A stretch of DNA of 37,367 bases. It comes from Fusicatenibacter sp. (GTDB taxonomy: Bacteria > Bacillota > Clostridia > Lachnospirales > Lachnospiraceae). Below are positions 23,550-31,787 of the stretch, piece after piece. Where the stretch lies: positions 1 through 37,367 of the forward strand of contig JAGHIA010000160.1 of assembly GCA_017887445.1 (NCBI GenBank), in the 5' to 3' direction. The stretch's first letter is position 1; each line of letters begins with the position of its first letter. The notes below the pieces were generated by a model that was given only the letters and a program-made list of their open reading frames with translations, was not told the origin of the DNA and searched no databases. The translations under genes were made by a program, and so were the position numbers.

Positions 23550-23581
23550 TTACGGCTCGTGAACTGCTTCACGAGCCGTAA
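23550..23581. other. Perfect 14-bp hairpin in the tRNA leader
   Basis: TTACGGCTCGTGAA pairs perfectly with TTCACGAGCCGTAA around CTGC, 3 bases before the tRNA 5' end and directly after its -10 box. The transcript would begin in or next to it. It may also act as the end of the lysA operon. Confidence 0.7.
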
Positions 23582-23584
23582 TTT

Positions 23585-23613
23585 ATAATAACACAATTCC
23601 TCTCACTGTGCAA
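23585..23613 (-). promoter_or_regulatory. Promoter of tRNA-Leu
   Basis: On the minus strand TTGCAC (23608-23613) and TATTAT (23585-23590) are spaced by 17 bases, about 40 bases upstream of the tRNA. Confidence 0.7.
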
Positions 23614-23666
23614 GGTTTTTTATTCGCTAATCTCGCCAAACGCAATTCCCAACTCGATTGCGAAAC

Positions 23667-24944
23667 TCAATCCTCGCCAAACATCTTCCGATACTCCGGC
23701 GTCCCGTCCAGGGTCGCGAAGTAATCCTTCGGTGTCTCCGCCCGGCGAATCAGCTCAAAGCTTCCGTCCTCTCTCAGAAGCACCTCCGCGGAACGCAGCT
23801 TGCCGTTGTAATTATAACCCATGGAGAATCCGTGGGCTCCCGTGTCGTGAAGGAACAGAAGATCCCCGATCTCGATTTCCGGCAGCATCCGGTCGATGGC
23901 GAATTTATCGTTGTTTTCACAGAGCGAACCTGTCACGTCGTACTTGTGGTCGCACAGAGCGTCCTCCTTGCCCATGACGGTAATGTGATGGTAAGCGCCG
24001 TACATGGCCGGGCGCATCAGATTGACCGCGCAGGCGTCGCATCCGATATATTCTTTGTAAATATGCTTCTGATGGATGGCGCGGGTCACAACTCCGCCGT
24101 AAGGCCCTGTCATAAATCGTCCCATCTCCGTATAGATTGCCACGTCTCCCATACCTGCCGGCACAAGGATTTCGTCGTACGCCTTATGGACCCCCTCTCC
24201 GATGACACGGATATCGTTGGACTCCTGATCCGGACGATAGGGGATTCCCACGCCGCCGGACAGATTGATGAATGCTACCTTCGCGCCTGTCTCCTTCTCC
24301 AGCTTCACAGCCAGCTCAAACAGCAGGCCGGCCAGCTTCGGATAATATTCGTTGGTCACCGTATTGCTGGCCAGGAACGCATGAATACCGAAACGTTTTG
24401 CGCCCTTTGCTTTCAGCACGCGGAACGCCTCAAACAGCTGCTCGGTGGTCATGCCGTATTTTGCGTCTCCCGGGTTGTCCATGATATCGTTGCTGATTGA
24501 GAACAGTCCGCCCGGATTGTAGCGGCAGGAGATGGTCTCCGGAATATAACCGATGGTCTTCTCCAGAAAATCAATGTGGGTAAAATCGTCCAGATTGATG
24601 ATCGCTCCCAGCTTCTCCGCCAGCTGATATTCCGCCGCCGGGGTTACGTTGGAGGAAAACATGATCTTGTCTCCCTGGAATCCCATAGCGTCTGACAGCA
24701 TCAGCTCTGTCTCGGAGGAGCAGTCGCAGCCGCAGCCGTACTCGCCGAGGATCTTGATCAGTCTCGGATTGGGATTGGCTTTCACCGCGAAATACTCACG
24801 GAATCCCGGGTTCCAGGAAAACGCTTCCTGCACCGCTTTGGCGTTTTCACGGAGTCCTTTCTCGTCGTAAATATGAAACGGTGTGGGGATCTGCGCCGCG
24901 ATTTCTTCCAGTTTCTCTTTTGTCACAAATGGTTTCTTTGCCAT
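23667..24944 (-). CDS. lysA: Diaminopimelate decarboxylase
   Basis: 425 residues of the group IV (alanine-racemase-like fold) PLP decarboxylases; last step of lysine synthesis, meso-diaminopimelate to L-lysine. PLP lysine is K55 in YFAVKANPNP. Other signatures are INLSGGVGIPYRP (PLP phosphate site), EMGRFMTGPYG (the E-P/M-G-R motif) and the CENNDKFAIDR segment, corresponding to the CESxD substrate/catalytic cysteine motif of the family. A relative acting on another basic amino acid is possible but less likely. It starts 49 bases after the pyk stop, probably in one transcription unit. Confidence 0.85.
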   Translation of the reverse strand: MAKKPFVTKEKLEEIAAQIPTPFHIYDEKGLRENAKAVQEAFSWNPGFREYFAVKANPNPRLIKILGEYGCGCDCSSETELMLSDAMGFQGDKIMFSSNVTPAAEYQLAEKLGAIINLDDFTHIDFLEKTIGYIPETISCRYNPGGLFSISNDIMDNPGDAKYGMTTEQLFEAFRVLKAKGAKRFGIHAFLASNTVTNEYYPKLAGLLFELAVKLEKETGAKVAFINLSGGVGIPYRPDQESNDIRVIGEGVHKAYDEILVPAGMGDVAIYTEMGRFMTGPYGGVVTRAIHQKHIYKEYIGCDACAVNLMRPAMYGAYHHITVMGKEDALCDHKYDVTGSLCENNDKFAIDRMLPEIEIGDLLFLHDTGAHGFSMGYNYNGKLRSAEVLLREDGSFELIRRAETPKDYFATLDGTPEYRKMFGED

Positions 24945-24993
24945 CTTTTCCTGTTTCTCCTTCTTTTGTCTCTTTCCTGTGCATCTGCACGCT

Positions 24994-26430
24994 TTATTTT
25001 GCCTGAATGACCTGAAGCATATTCGTCATATAGCCTTCGCCGGACACCTCGTTGGTCGCCGGGTCGCCTGCGGTAAAGATCACCATCTCACCTCTGTGTA
25101 CCAGGCCTTCCCGCAGCACCATATACATAGCGTGAGAGATAATGTTCTCCGTGCTGTCCTCCTCGTATCCGGTCACCGGCATAACGCCCCAGTAAAGCTG
25201 CATTTTTCTGCGGGTCCTCTCGTTGGGGGTCACGCCGTAGATCGGCACTGACGGACGGAGATTGGAGATCACCCGCGCCGTCTGTCCGGTCATGGTCGGC
25301 GTCACGATACAGGACGCGTTCAGACGCTCTACCATGGTCACCGCCGCGAAGCCCACGGCGCTGGACACATTGAGCTTGCCCTTCAGGGAATCGGAATCCC
25401 GGTAATCGGCAAATTTCAGAAACTCCTCGGAAGACTCGGCGATCTTCGCCATCATCTGCACTGCCTCCAGCGGATATTTGCCCTGGGCGGTTTCCCCGGA
25501 CAGCATGACCGCGTCGGTGCCGTCGTAAATGGCGTTGGCCACGTCGGAAACCTCCGCGCGGGTCGGGCGCGGATTGCGGATCATGGAATCCAGCATCTGT
25601 GTGGCTGTGATAACCGGTTTATATTTATGGTTGCATTTTTCAATAATAATCTTCTGCACATGGGGAACGTCGCTGGCAGGAATCTCCACGCCAAGGTCTC
25701 CGCGGGCTACCATCACTCCGTCCGCGGCGTCGATGATGCTGTCGATGTTCTCCACACCTTCGGCATTCTCGATCTTGGCGATAACGTCAATGTCCTCTCC
25801 GCCATTGGCGCGGAGAAGTTCTTTGATTTCACGGATGGCCTCCGCGTTGCGCACAAAGGAGGCGGCCACAAAATCGATGCCCTGCTCGATACCGAACAGC
25901 AGGTCGTTCTTATCCTTCTCGGTAATGTTCGGGAGATTGATAGAAACCCCCGGAACGTTGACGCCCTTCTTCTCTCCCAGTTCTCCGCCGTTGATAACGC
26001 GGCAGATAATATCTGTTCCCTCAATCTGCTCAACATTCAGACAGATCAGACCGTCGTCGATGAGGATCGTCCCGCCGGCCTTCACATCGCAGGCCAGCTT
26101 ATCATAAGTGATGGAAACTCTGTTCGCGTCGCCCACGATCGTTTCCGATGTGAGCACAAAAGTCTGTCCTTCCGTCAGCGTCACCTTTTTATGGTCCGCC
26201 AGCTCGCCGGTGCGGATCTCCGGTCCCTTGGTGTCGAGCAGGATGGCAACCGGAACCTTCAGCTCTTTGCGGACTTCCTTCAGCAGATCCATACGCATTT
26301 TCTGTTCCTCATGGTCTCCATGGGAGAAATTGAAACGCGCTACGTCCATGCCGTTCTCCACAAGCTTTTGCATCATTTCCTTGGAATTTGTATTCGGTCC
26401 CATCGTACAAACAATTTTCGTTCTTCTCAT
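24994..26430 (-). CDS. pyk: Pyruvate kinase
   Basis: 478 residues, matching the short bacterial form without the extra C-terminal PEP-utilising domain. It makes pyruvate and ATP from PEP and ADP in glycolysis. Visible signatures are MRRTKIVCTMGPNTNSKEMM, VARFNFSHGDHEE, ILLDTKGPEIRTGEL, the active-site block IDVIAKIENAEGVENID, MVARGDLGVEIP and ATQMLDSMIRNPRPTRAEVS. ATG 26428-26430 has AGGAGAG 7 bases upstream; a longer frame lacks support. It lies between the rhomboid-like gene and lysA, same strand. Confidence 0.95.
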   Translation of the reverse strand: MRRTKIVCTMGPNTNSKEMMQKLVENGMDVARFNFSHGDHEEQKMRMDLLKEVRKELKVPVAILLDTKGPEIRTGELADHKKVTLTEGQTFVLTSETIVGDANRVSITYDKLACDVKAGGTILIDDGLICLNVEQIEGTDIICRVINGGELGEKKGVNVPGVSINLPNITEKDKNDLLFGIEQGIDFVAASFVRNAEAIREIKELLRANGGEDIDVIAKIENAEGVENIDSIIDAADGVMVARGDLGVEIPASDVPHVQKIIIEKCNHKYKPVITATQMLDSMIRNPRPTRAEVSDVANAIYDGTDAVMLSGETAQGKYPLEAVQMMAKIAESSEEFLKFADYRDSDSLKGKLNVSSAVGFAAVTMVERLNASCIVTPTMTGQTARVISNLRPSVPIYGVTPNERTRRKMQLYWGVMPVTGYEEDSTENIISHAMYMVLREGLVHRGEMVIFTAGDPATNEVSGEGYMTNMLQVIQAK

Positions 26431-26492
26431 AGTCTCACTCTCCTGCTCATTTTTATTTTTGATCTTATTATGGTTCACTTGTTACGGACATT

Positions 26493-27335
26493 TTATCTGA
26501 TATGCTCATGAGTAAACAGGTGATCCTGACAATACTCGTAATTTCCATTGCACTTGGAACAGTAGCGGAATTCCAACTCCGGATGGTCCAGTTCCGTTCT
26601 GCCGCATACCGCGCACTTGTGCATCGCTCCGTTGGCGTAATTCTGCGCGTCCCTTCGCGACATTGCTTTCCTGAAATCATTTTTGCGCTTCCGCTCTTTG
26701 GGACTGTACCGCTTATAATTTCTCGTGGCAAAGAAGAAAATGATCACGCTGGCCAGAGAGAACGCGATCGCCACCTTTGTGACAATATTTCCCCGGAAAA
26801 AGTCGATGGCCACAATAACCGCGTAGACCAGCGCCATGTATTTCATCTTGATCGGAATCAGGAAATACAGCATCACCTGCATATCCGGGAAGCTCATGGC
26901 AAATCCCAGGAAAATGGAAAGGCTGATGTAGTAAGTGCTGAAGCTGAGCGCATAGCCGCCAAAATAGGAAAATCCGGTAAACACAAACAGCAGAAACGCT
27001 CCGATCACTGTCATGATGATACCGAAAAAGATATAGACATTGTACCGGAAATCTCCCCAGGCCTGCTCCAGCGTCGATCCAATATTATAGTAAAAAAACA
27101 GCATGATCACGGTAAAAATATCCGGACTGCCAGGCGGAATAAACAGCCAGCTCACAAGCCTCCAGATCTGCCCGTGAAACACAATCTCATACGGGTCCAG
27201 CGTCAGATAAAACAGCTGCGCCGGGAACGCATAGTACAAAATATACCCTATAATATAGGTAATGATGATATATCTTGTCAGATGCGGAATGGCATAACGC
27301 CCAAATTTACGCTCTAATTTGTTTAAAAAATTCAT
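26493..27335 (-). CDS. Rhomboid-like membrane protein without catalytic residues, with zinc-ribbon tail
   Basis: 280 residues with about six membrane helices between residues 20 and 205. Rhomboid-fold features are visible: FHGQIWRLVSWLFIPPG (residues 53-69, the L1-type HxxxWR block) and YYNIGSTLEQAWGDFRYNVY (about 82-101). The catalytic GxSG serine is absent (the equivalent stretch is GGYALSFSTYYISLS, about 126-140), and there is no conserved histidine in the sixth helix. It is therefore probably a non-proteolytic relative. A basic linker (NYKRYSPKERKRKNDFRK) leads to a cytosolic zinc-ribbon-like tail with C241xxC244 and C259xxC262 plus a Cys/His-rich end. It sits 18 bases after corA and before pyk. 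Confidence 0.8.
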   Translation of the reverse strand: MNFLNKLERKFGRYAIPHLTRYIIITYIIGYILYYAFPAQLFYLTLDPYEIVFHGQIWRLVSWLFIPPGSPDIFTVIMLFFYYNIGSTLEQAWGDFRYNVYIFFGIIMTVIGAFLLFVFTGFSYFGGYALSFSTYYISLSIFLGFAMSFPDMQVMLYFLIPIKMKYMALVYAVIVAIDFFRGNIVTKVAIAFSLASVIIFFFATRNYKRYSPKERKRKNDFRKAMSRRDAQNYANGAMHKCAVCGRTELDHPELEFRYCSKCNGNYEYCQDHLFTHEHIR

Positions 27336-27353
27336 TGACCTTCTTCTTTCTTT

Positions 27354-28295
27354 TTAAAACATGTCCTTCTTTTTGAAAATCATCGCAACCACCAGACAGA
27401 TCACCGCCGCAATCAGAATCACGATCCAGAATCCCAGAGGACTGGAAGCGAACGGCATTCCCTTGCTGTTCACATTCATGCCGTAGGCGCTGAACACAAT
27501 GTTCGGCACGGACATGACGATGGTGATGGTTGTGAGGAATTTCATAACGATATTCAGGTTGTTGGAAATAACGGACGCGAACGCATCCATTGTTCCGCTG
27601 AGAATGTTGCTGTAAATATTCGCCATCTCGATGGCCTGCTTGTTCTCGATGATGACATCCTCCAAAAGCTCTTCGTCCTCCGGATAGTGGCGGATGCTCT
27701 CGGTCTTCATGAGTTTTTCCAGCACCACCTCGTTGGAGCGAAGGGAGGTGGTAAAATAAACAAGACATTTTTCCAGCTCCAGAAGTTCGATCAGCTCCTG
27801 ATTTCGCTGGGATTTGTGAAGTTTTCCCTCTACCTGCTCGCTTTTCTTGTCGATGATGCGCAGGTAGTGAAGGAACATACTGGCGTTCTTGTACAGGATC
27901 TGAAGGATAAATCTTGTCCGTTTTCCGGTGGAAAAATTCCTCACCCTTCCTTCCATAAAAGAACTGAGGATCGGCGTGTCTTCCGTGCAGATGGTAAAAA
28001 TCGCACTGTCCGTCACAATGATGCCAAGGGGAATGGTGACGAACCAGTCCTTCTCGTTTCTCTCCTCAATCACGGGAATGTCCACCAGTATCAGCGTGTA
28101 ATGATCCTCCACTTCGATACGGGAACGTTCCTCCTCGTCCAGCGCTGCCCGCAGATGATCCACGTCGATCTCATGACGCTGGGCGATCTCAAATACCTCT
28201 GTGGCCGTGGGGTCCGTCAGTGCGATCCAGCAGCCTTCGCATGCGGTGTCTACAGGTCTGATAACATCCTCCACGGATTTGAAAATACGAATCAT
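27354..28295 (-). CDS. corA: CorA family divalent-cation (magnesium) transporter
   Basis: 313 residues. The cytosolic N-terminal domain (about 1-240) leads into two C-terminal membrane helices, with the family signature YGMN at residues 271-274 ending the first (SVPNIVFSAYGMNVNSKGMP). The second helix is GFWIVILIAAVICLVVAMIF, followed by the basic tail KKKDMF. CorA proteins form pentameric magnesium channels. Family members with this layout can also carry cobalt or zinc, so the ion is inferred. AAGGAG precedes the ATG. It is the first gene of the apparent corA - rhomboid-like - pyk - lysA unit. Confidence 0.92.
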   Translation of the reverse strand: MIRIFKSVEDVIRPVDTACEGCWIALTDPTATEVFEIAQRHEIDVDHLRAALDEEERSRIEVEDHYTLILVDIPVIEERNEKDWFVTIPLGIIVTDSAIFTICTEDTPILSSFMEGRVRNFSTGKRTRFILQILYKNASMFLHYLRIIDKKSEQVEGKLHKSQRNQELIELLELEKCLVYFTTSLRSNEVVLEKLMKTESIRHYPEDEELLEDVIIENKQAIEMANIYSNILSGTMDAFASVISNNLNIVMKFLTTITIVMSVPNIVFSAYGMNVNSKGMPFASSPLGFWIVILIAAVICLVVAMIFKKKDMF

Positions 28296-28438
28296 GCTGT
28301 TATCTCCTTTCTCTGTCCGCCAAGGGACAAAGAAGCTTCGCTGACCCGTCCCTTACCGGCTTATTCTGTTTTTTCTTTTTAAGCTGCATAATCGGGGCGC
28401 AGGTCCGCTTTCCATAACAACACATCCTTTCCTGTTTT

Positions 28439-28489
28439 AGAGTGTGTTTGAAAATCTATTTTCGCAGAAACAATTTTCAAACACGCTTT
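28439..28489. repeat. MITE-like repeat (AGAGCGTGTTTGAAAAT family), copy 4
   Basis: A 51-base copy: AGAGTGTGTTTGAAAAT, a short centre TCGCAGAAAC, and ATTTTCAAACACGCTTT. It lies between divergent genes. Confidence 0.88.
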
Positions 28490-28581
28490 AAGCATATTCT
28501 GCCCGAAATACAAACTCATTATAATCGCTGCCCATAGGTTTGTCAAACGATTCCGGGCGGTTTTACGTTCCTATTTTTAAC

Positions 28582-28610
28582 TTTACGTCCTCTTTCGAAT
28601 CCGTTATAAT
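28582..28610 (+). promoter_or_regulatory. Promoter of aroC
   Basis: TTTACG (28582-28587) and TATAAT (28605-28610) with a 17-base spacer, 34 bases before the start codon. Confidence 0.7.
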
Positions 28611-28644
28611 AGATTTTAAAATAACAAAAAGGTGGAGATTTTTT

Positions 28645-29748
28645 ATGGCTGGTTCAACATTTGGAACTGTTTTTCGTATTACAACCTGGGGAGAATCCCA
28701 CGGAAAAGGAATCGGCGTCGTCATCGACGGATGTCCGGCGGGTCTTAAACTGAGTTCAGAGGATATTCAGAAATTTCTCGACCGGAGGAAACCCGGCCAG
28801 AGCCGTTACACCACGCAGCGAAACGAGCCGGACCGGGCAGAAATCCTCTCCGGCGTTTTTGAGGGATACACTACGGGCACCCCGATTTCCCTCGTGGTGT
28901 TTAACAAAGATCAGCACTCAAAGGATTACAGCGAGATCGCGTCCTATTACCGCCCGGGACACGCGGATTTTACCTTTGACGCCAAATATGGCTTCCGGGA
29001 CTACCGGGGCGGCGGACGTTCCTCCGGGCGGGAGACCATCGGGCGGGTAGCCGGGGGCGCGGTGGCCGCGAAGCTGCTCTCAGAGCTTGGCATTTCCTTC
29101 TGCACCTACACCCGCTCCATCGGACCTGTGGAAATCCAAACCTTCTCCCAGGAAGAGATCTTCCGCAATAAGCTGTACATGCCAGACGGCGAGGCCGCGC
29201 AGAAAGCAGCCGAATATCTGGAATCCTGCATGGCCTCGAAAAATTCCGCAGGCGGGATTATCGAATGTGTGGTCCGCGGAGTGCCTGCCGGTCTTGGCGA
29301 GCCGGTGTTCGACAAGCTGGATGCCTCCCTGGCCCGGGCCGTCATGTCCATCGGCGCAGTGAAGGGCGTGGAGATCGGCGACGGTTTCCAGGCAGCCGCG
29401 TCCACCGGCCTGGAGGACAACGACGGGTTCTGCAGACAGGCGGACGGATCCACGGCGAAGACCTCCAACCACGCAGGCGGTATTCTCGGCGGGATCAGCG
29501 ACGGCAGCGAGATTGTCCTTCGCGCCGCAGTAAAACCAACGCCGTCCATCGCCTCCCCGCAGAAAACCGTCAACCGCTCGGGAGAGGAGATCGACATCTG
29601 CATCAAGGGACGCCACGACCCGGTGATCGTACCGAGAGCCGTAGTCGTCGTGGAAGCTATGGCGGCGCTGACACTGGCGGACGCGCTGCTGGTGGGCAGC
29701 ACGTCGCGTCTTTCGTATCTTCAGAAAATCTGGGGAGAACAGCTTTAA
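28645..29748 (+). CDS. aroC: Chorismate synthase
   Basis: 367 residues. It converts EPSP to chorismate with reduced FMN, the last step of the shikimate pathway. The three family signatures are visible: GESHGKGIGVVIDGCPAG near the N-terminus, DYRGGGRSSGRETIGRVAGG in the middle, and KGRHDPVIVPRAVVVVEAMA near the end. The ATG at 28645 (MAGSTFGTVFRITTWGESHG) follows AGGTGGAG. The longer frame starts before the promoter and is not used. It stands alone; no other aro gene is adjacent. Confidence 0.95.
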   Translation: MAGSTFGTVFRITTWGESHGKGIGVVIDGCPAGLKLSSEDIQKFLDRRKPGQSRYTTQRNEPDRAEILSGVFEGYTTGTPISLVVFNKDQHSKDYSEIASYYRPGHADFTFDAKYGFRDYRGGGRSSGRETIGRVAGGAVAAKLLSELGISFCTYTRSIGPVEIQTFSQEEIFRNKLYMPDGEAAQKAAEYLESCMASKNSAGGIIECVVRGVPAGLGEPVFDKLDASLARAVMSIGAVKGVEIGDGFQAAASTGLEDNDGFCRQADGSTAKTSNHAGGILGGISDGSEIVLRAAVKPTPSIASPQKTVNRSGEEIDICIKGRHDPVIVPRAVVVVEAMAALTLADALLVGSTSRLSYLQKIWGEQL

Positions 29749-29766
29749 ACTGTTCCTGTCTGCAGC

Positions 29767-29805
29767 GGCACATTGCGAAGCGATTTTCAATGGCCGGATA
29801 CCGTC
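29767..29805. repeat. GCGAAGCGATTTTCAATGGCC repeat, copy 2
   Basis: GCACATTGCGAAGCGATTTT followed by CAATGGCCGGATACCGT matches the unit at 18851-18889, again just downstream of a gene end and joined to a TTCAGCTGGCTGAA palindrome. Its outer stem is partly decayed. Confidence 0.75.
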
Positions 29806-29830
29806 ACTGCTCCGCTGGCTGAATAGCGAC
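29803..29830. repeat. TTCAGCTGGCTGAA palindromic repeat, copy 5 (diverged)
   Basis: GTCACTGCTCCGCTGGCTGA, continuing ATAGCGAC, between the convergent aroC and lactonase genes. The core is recognisable but two bases have changed. Confidence 0.6.
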
Positions 29831-29833
29831 GCT

Positions 29834-30892
29834 TCAGACTCCCTGTTTCGTGATCAGGATGCAGTTGGGCGTTTCCACCTTCATGGGACGCCCTTTCTGC
29901 ACCAGGATATTTTTCTCGTAATCGATGGTGAAGGTTGTGATTGAGTTGGACTCATGGTTCACTACCGCAATGTGCTTTCCGTCCGGGAACATGGCGATAT
30001 CCTTTGGATATTCCCCGCTGATGGGCAGCGCGAATTTCTTTTCCAGGCGGCCGCTTTCCTCATCAATCTTGAACATGGCTACCGTGTCGTCCCCGGCAGT
30101 GGAGGTGAACAGGTATTTGTGATCCGGAGAAAAACAGATGCCCGACGCGGCGTCATGGGCCCGGTCTACATTGTCGGAGGTGGTGCTTACGGTCTGGATC
30201 TTCTCAAACACAGGCCCGCGGTTTCCGCCGCTATTATAGGTATATACTTCCACTTCATTGTGCAGCTCGCAGATCAGATACGCGAATCTTCCGTCTTCGC
30301 TGAACACCAGCTCTCTCGGGCCGGATTCCCGCCCGCAGCGGAGGATATCCACCAGCTCGATGCGGTCCCTGATCTTATTGATCCGGTAAATCTTTACCTG
30401 GTCGATGCCGTTGTCCACGGCGCAGAGATATTTATTTTCCGGCGTCGGCACCACGCAGCTTACATGGGGACGGAAGTTTCTCTCCGCAACGCTTCCCAGA
30501 CCCTTGTGGAAAACGCCGTCCATGACGCTGCCCAGGCGTCCGTCCTGATGGGTGTGGACAACGGTTACCTTTCCGTCGTGGTATCCGGCGACAAACAGGT
30601 ATCTTCCGGTCTGGTCCACAGACAGGTAGCAGCCTCTCATACCGTCGATATCCACTTTATTGATCGGCGTCAGGTCTCCGTCCGGCTCCACGGCAAACAC
30701 CGCAACGCCTTCATCCGCGATGGAATACAGATATTTTCCGTTCAGTGAACGGCAGATGTGAGAAGAATTGTTGACCGGCACAACTTTCCGCTCCGTCAGG
30801 GTTCCTTCCTCCACATCCACATCATACAGATGAATGCCTATACTGCTCCCGTGTGTATAGGTTCCCACATACGCTACATATTTCTCACTCAT
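29834..30892 (-). CDS. Lactonase family beta-propeller protein (6-phosphogluconolactonase-type)
   Basis: 352 residues with the seven-bladed propeller pattern of the lactonase (YbhE/Pgl) family: YVAYVGTYTHGSSIGIHLYD at the start, NSSHICRSLNGKYLYSI, FRPHVSCVVPTPENKYLCAV, RAHDAASGICFSPDHKYLFT and ISGEYPKDIAMFPDGKHIAV, repeating about every 45-50 residues. Members hydrolyse 6-phosphogluconolactone in the oxidative pentose phosphate path, though many are untested and may act on other lactones. There is no signal peptide. ATG 30890-30892 is preceded by GGAG six bases away; the longer frame starts inside the neighbouring hairpin element. Confidence 0.87.
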   Translation of the reverse strand: MSEKYVAYVGTYTHGSSIGIHLYDVDVEEGTLTERKVVPVNNSSHICRSLNGKYLYSIADEGVAVFAVEPDGDLTPINKVDIDGMRGCYLSVDQTGRYLFVAGYHDGKVTVVHTHQDGRLGSVMDGVFHKGLGSVAERNFRPHVSCVVPTPENKYLCAVDNGIDQVKIYRINKIRDRIELVDILRCGRESGPRELVFSEDGRFAYLICELHNEVEVYTYNSGGNRGPVFEKIQTVSTTSDNVDRAHDAASGICFSPDHKYLFTSTAGDDTVAMFKIDEESGRLEKKFALPISGEYPKDIAMFPDGKHIAVVNHESNSITTFTIDYEKNILVQKGRPMKVETPNCILITKQGV

Positions 30893-30965
30893 GACTAACT
30901 CCATCCTTTCTGCTTTCCATATTCCAATCCACCCCCTGCATTTCTGGGACAGACATATTTGCAAT

Positions 30966-31210
30966 GATGTCAAGGTCAAAAGCTGGCACCCGCGGATGGG
31001 TTTTGAAAATTCACACGGTTTCGGAACCCAAGAACCTCTAAGCTTTCAAAAATTTGCTAAAACCGTGTTCCCAAAGAAAGAACTCGCAAGCTCAAACAGC
31101 TTTCTTTGGGAACACAACGCAAATTTTTGAAACCTAAGAGGTTTAGGGTTCCTGCAAATGTGTGAATTTTCAGAACCCATCCGCGGGTGCCAGCTTTTGA
31201 CCTTGACATC
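30966..31210. repeat. Near-perfect 245-bp inverted repeat (MITE-like hairpin element)
   Basis: The outer 51 bases, starting GATGTCAAGGTCAAAAGCTG, are repeated in reverse complement at 31160-31210 with a single difference. Inner blocks also pair: CCTCTAAG/CTTAGAGG-like, TTTCAAAAATTTG / CAAATTTTTGAAA, and GTGTTCCCAAAGAAAG / CTTTCTTTGGGAACAC, leaving a loop at about 31081-31099. No credible gene lies inside. It fills the gap between the sigma factor end and the lactonase start, so it could fold as a strong RNA hairpin. No clear target-site duplication was seen. Confidence 0.92.
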
Positions 31211-31241
31211 TTACGATTATTTTAACACACTTTTTATTATT

Positions 31242-31757
31242 TTACCAGAAAGAAGTCAGCTTGTCTCCAATCATGAGTTTCAGTTTTTTCACCGCCCTGC
31301 AGTAGATGCACTCCAGGGAGGCGACGCTTTTGTTCAGCTTTCTGCTGATATCCTTGTAGCTTTTTCCTGTTCTGCGGGTGTTGATGACCTCCTGCTCCAG
31401 AGGCCGCAGGGAACGGATACATTCCTCTAGCATTTCACTGGCATAATCCTTCTCATACTCCACCGCCTGAAATTCATCCAGTTTCTCCGTCGTGTACAGC
31501 ACTTCGCTGTAATAACACTTTTTCCTTCTATAATTCCGCACTTTGTTGTAGGCTGTCTTCCACAGCCACTTTCTGATCTGTTTCTCCTGCAGGTCCTTCA
31601 CCGTATGAAATTTTTCCCAGAACACAAACCACACGTCGCTCAGCAGGTCAATTGCCGTATCTTTATCCACTTCCAGATCCCGCACAAAATACAGGAACAG
31701 ATCGTCGTTATACTGACAGAAATATCTTGTGAACCGCTCTTCATTCGTCTCTTCCAT
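31242..31757 (-). CDS. RNA polymerase sigma factor, ECF-type (sigma-70 family)
   Basis: 171 residues. Region 2 spans about residues 8-75 (RYFCQYNDDLFLYFVRDLEV, DLLSDVWFVFWEKF, QIRKWLWKTAYNKVRNYRRK, the last being the typical end of region 2.4). Region 4 spans about 110-165 with the helix-turn-helix SYKDISRKLNKSVASLECIY. This is the compact two-domain form of extracytoplasmic-function sigma factors. No anti-sigma gene is adjacent. The ATG at 31755-31757 (MEETNEERFTRYF) has GGAG nine bases upstream. The frame stays open for 85 further codons through an 83-bp direct repeat, but that part looks like repeat-derived sequence rather than protein. Confidence 0.87.
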   Translation of the reverse strand: MEETNEERFTRYFCQYNDDLFLYFVRDLEVDKDTAIDLLSDVWFVFWEKFHTVKDLQEKQIRKWLWKTAYNKVRNYRRKKCYYSEVLYTTEKLDEFQAVEYEKDYASEMLEECIRSLRPLEQEVINTRRTGKSYKDISRKLNKSVASLECIYCRAVKKLKLMIGDKLTSFW

Positions 31758-31787
31758 ACCGAATTTCTCCTTACTTTTCTTTTGCAC

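Larger units (their letters stand above)
28296..28644. other. Divergent intergenic region between corA and aroC
   Basis: No gene. It holds a MITE copy (28439-28489) and the aroC promoter (28582-28610). The corA side (28300-28438) has no clear promoter. Confidence 0.6.

Noticed and set aside
23467-23581. tRNA-Leu as an integration site of a mobile island
   Set aside because: No integrase, no repeated tRNA 3' end and no phage or conjugation genes nearby.
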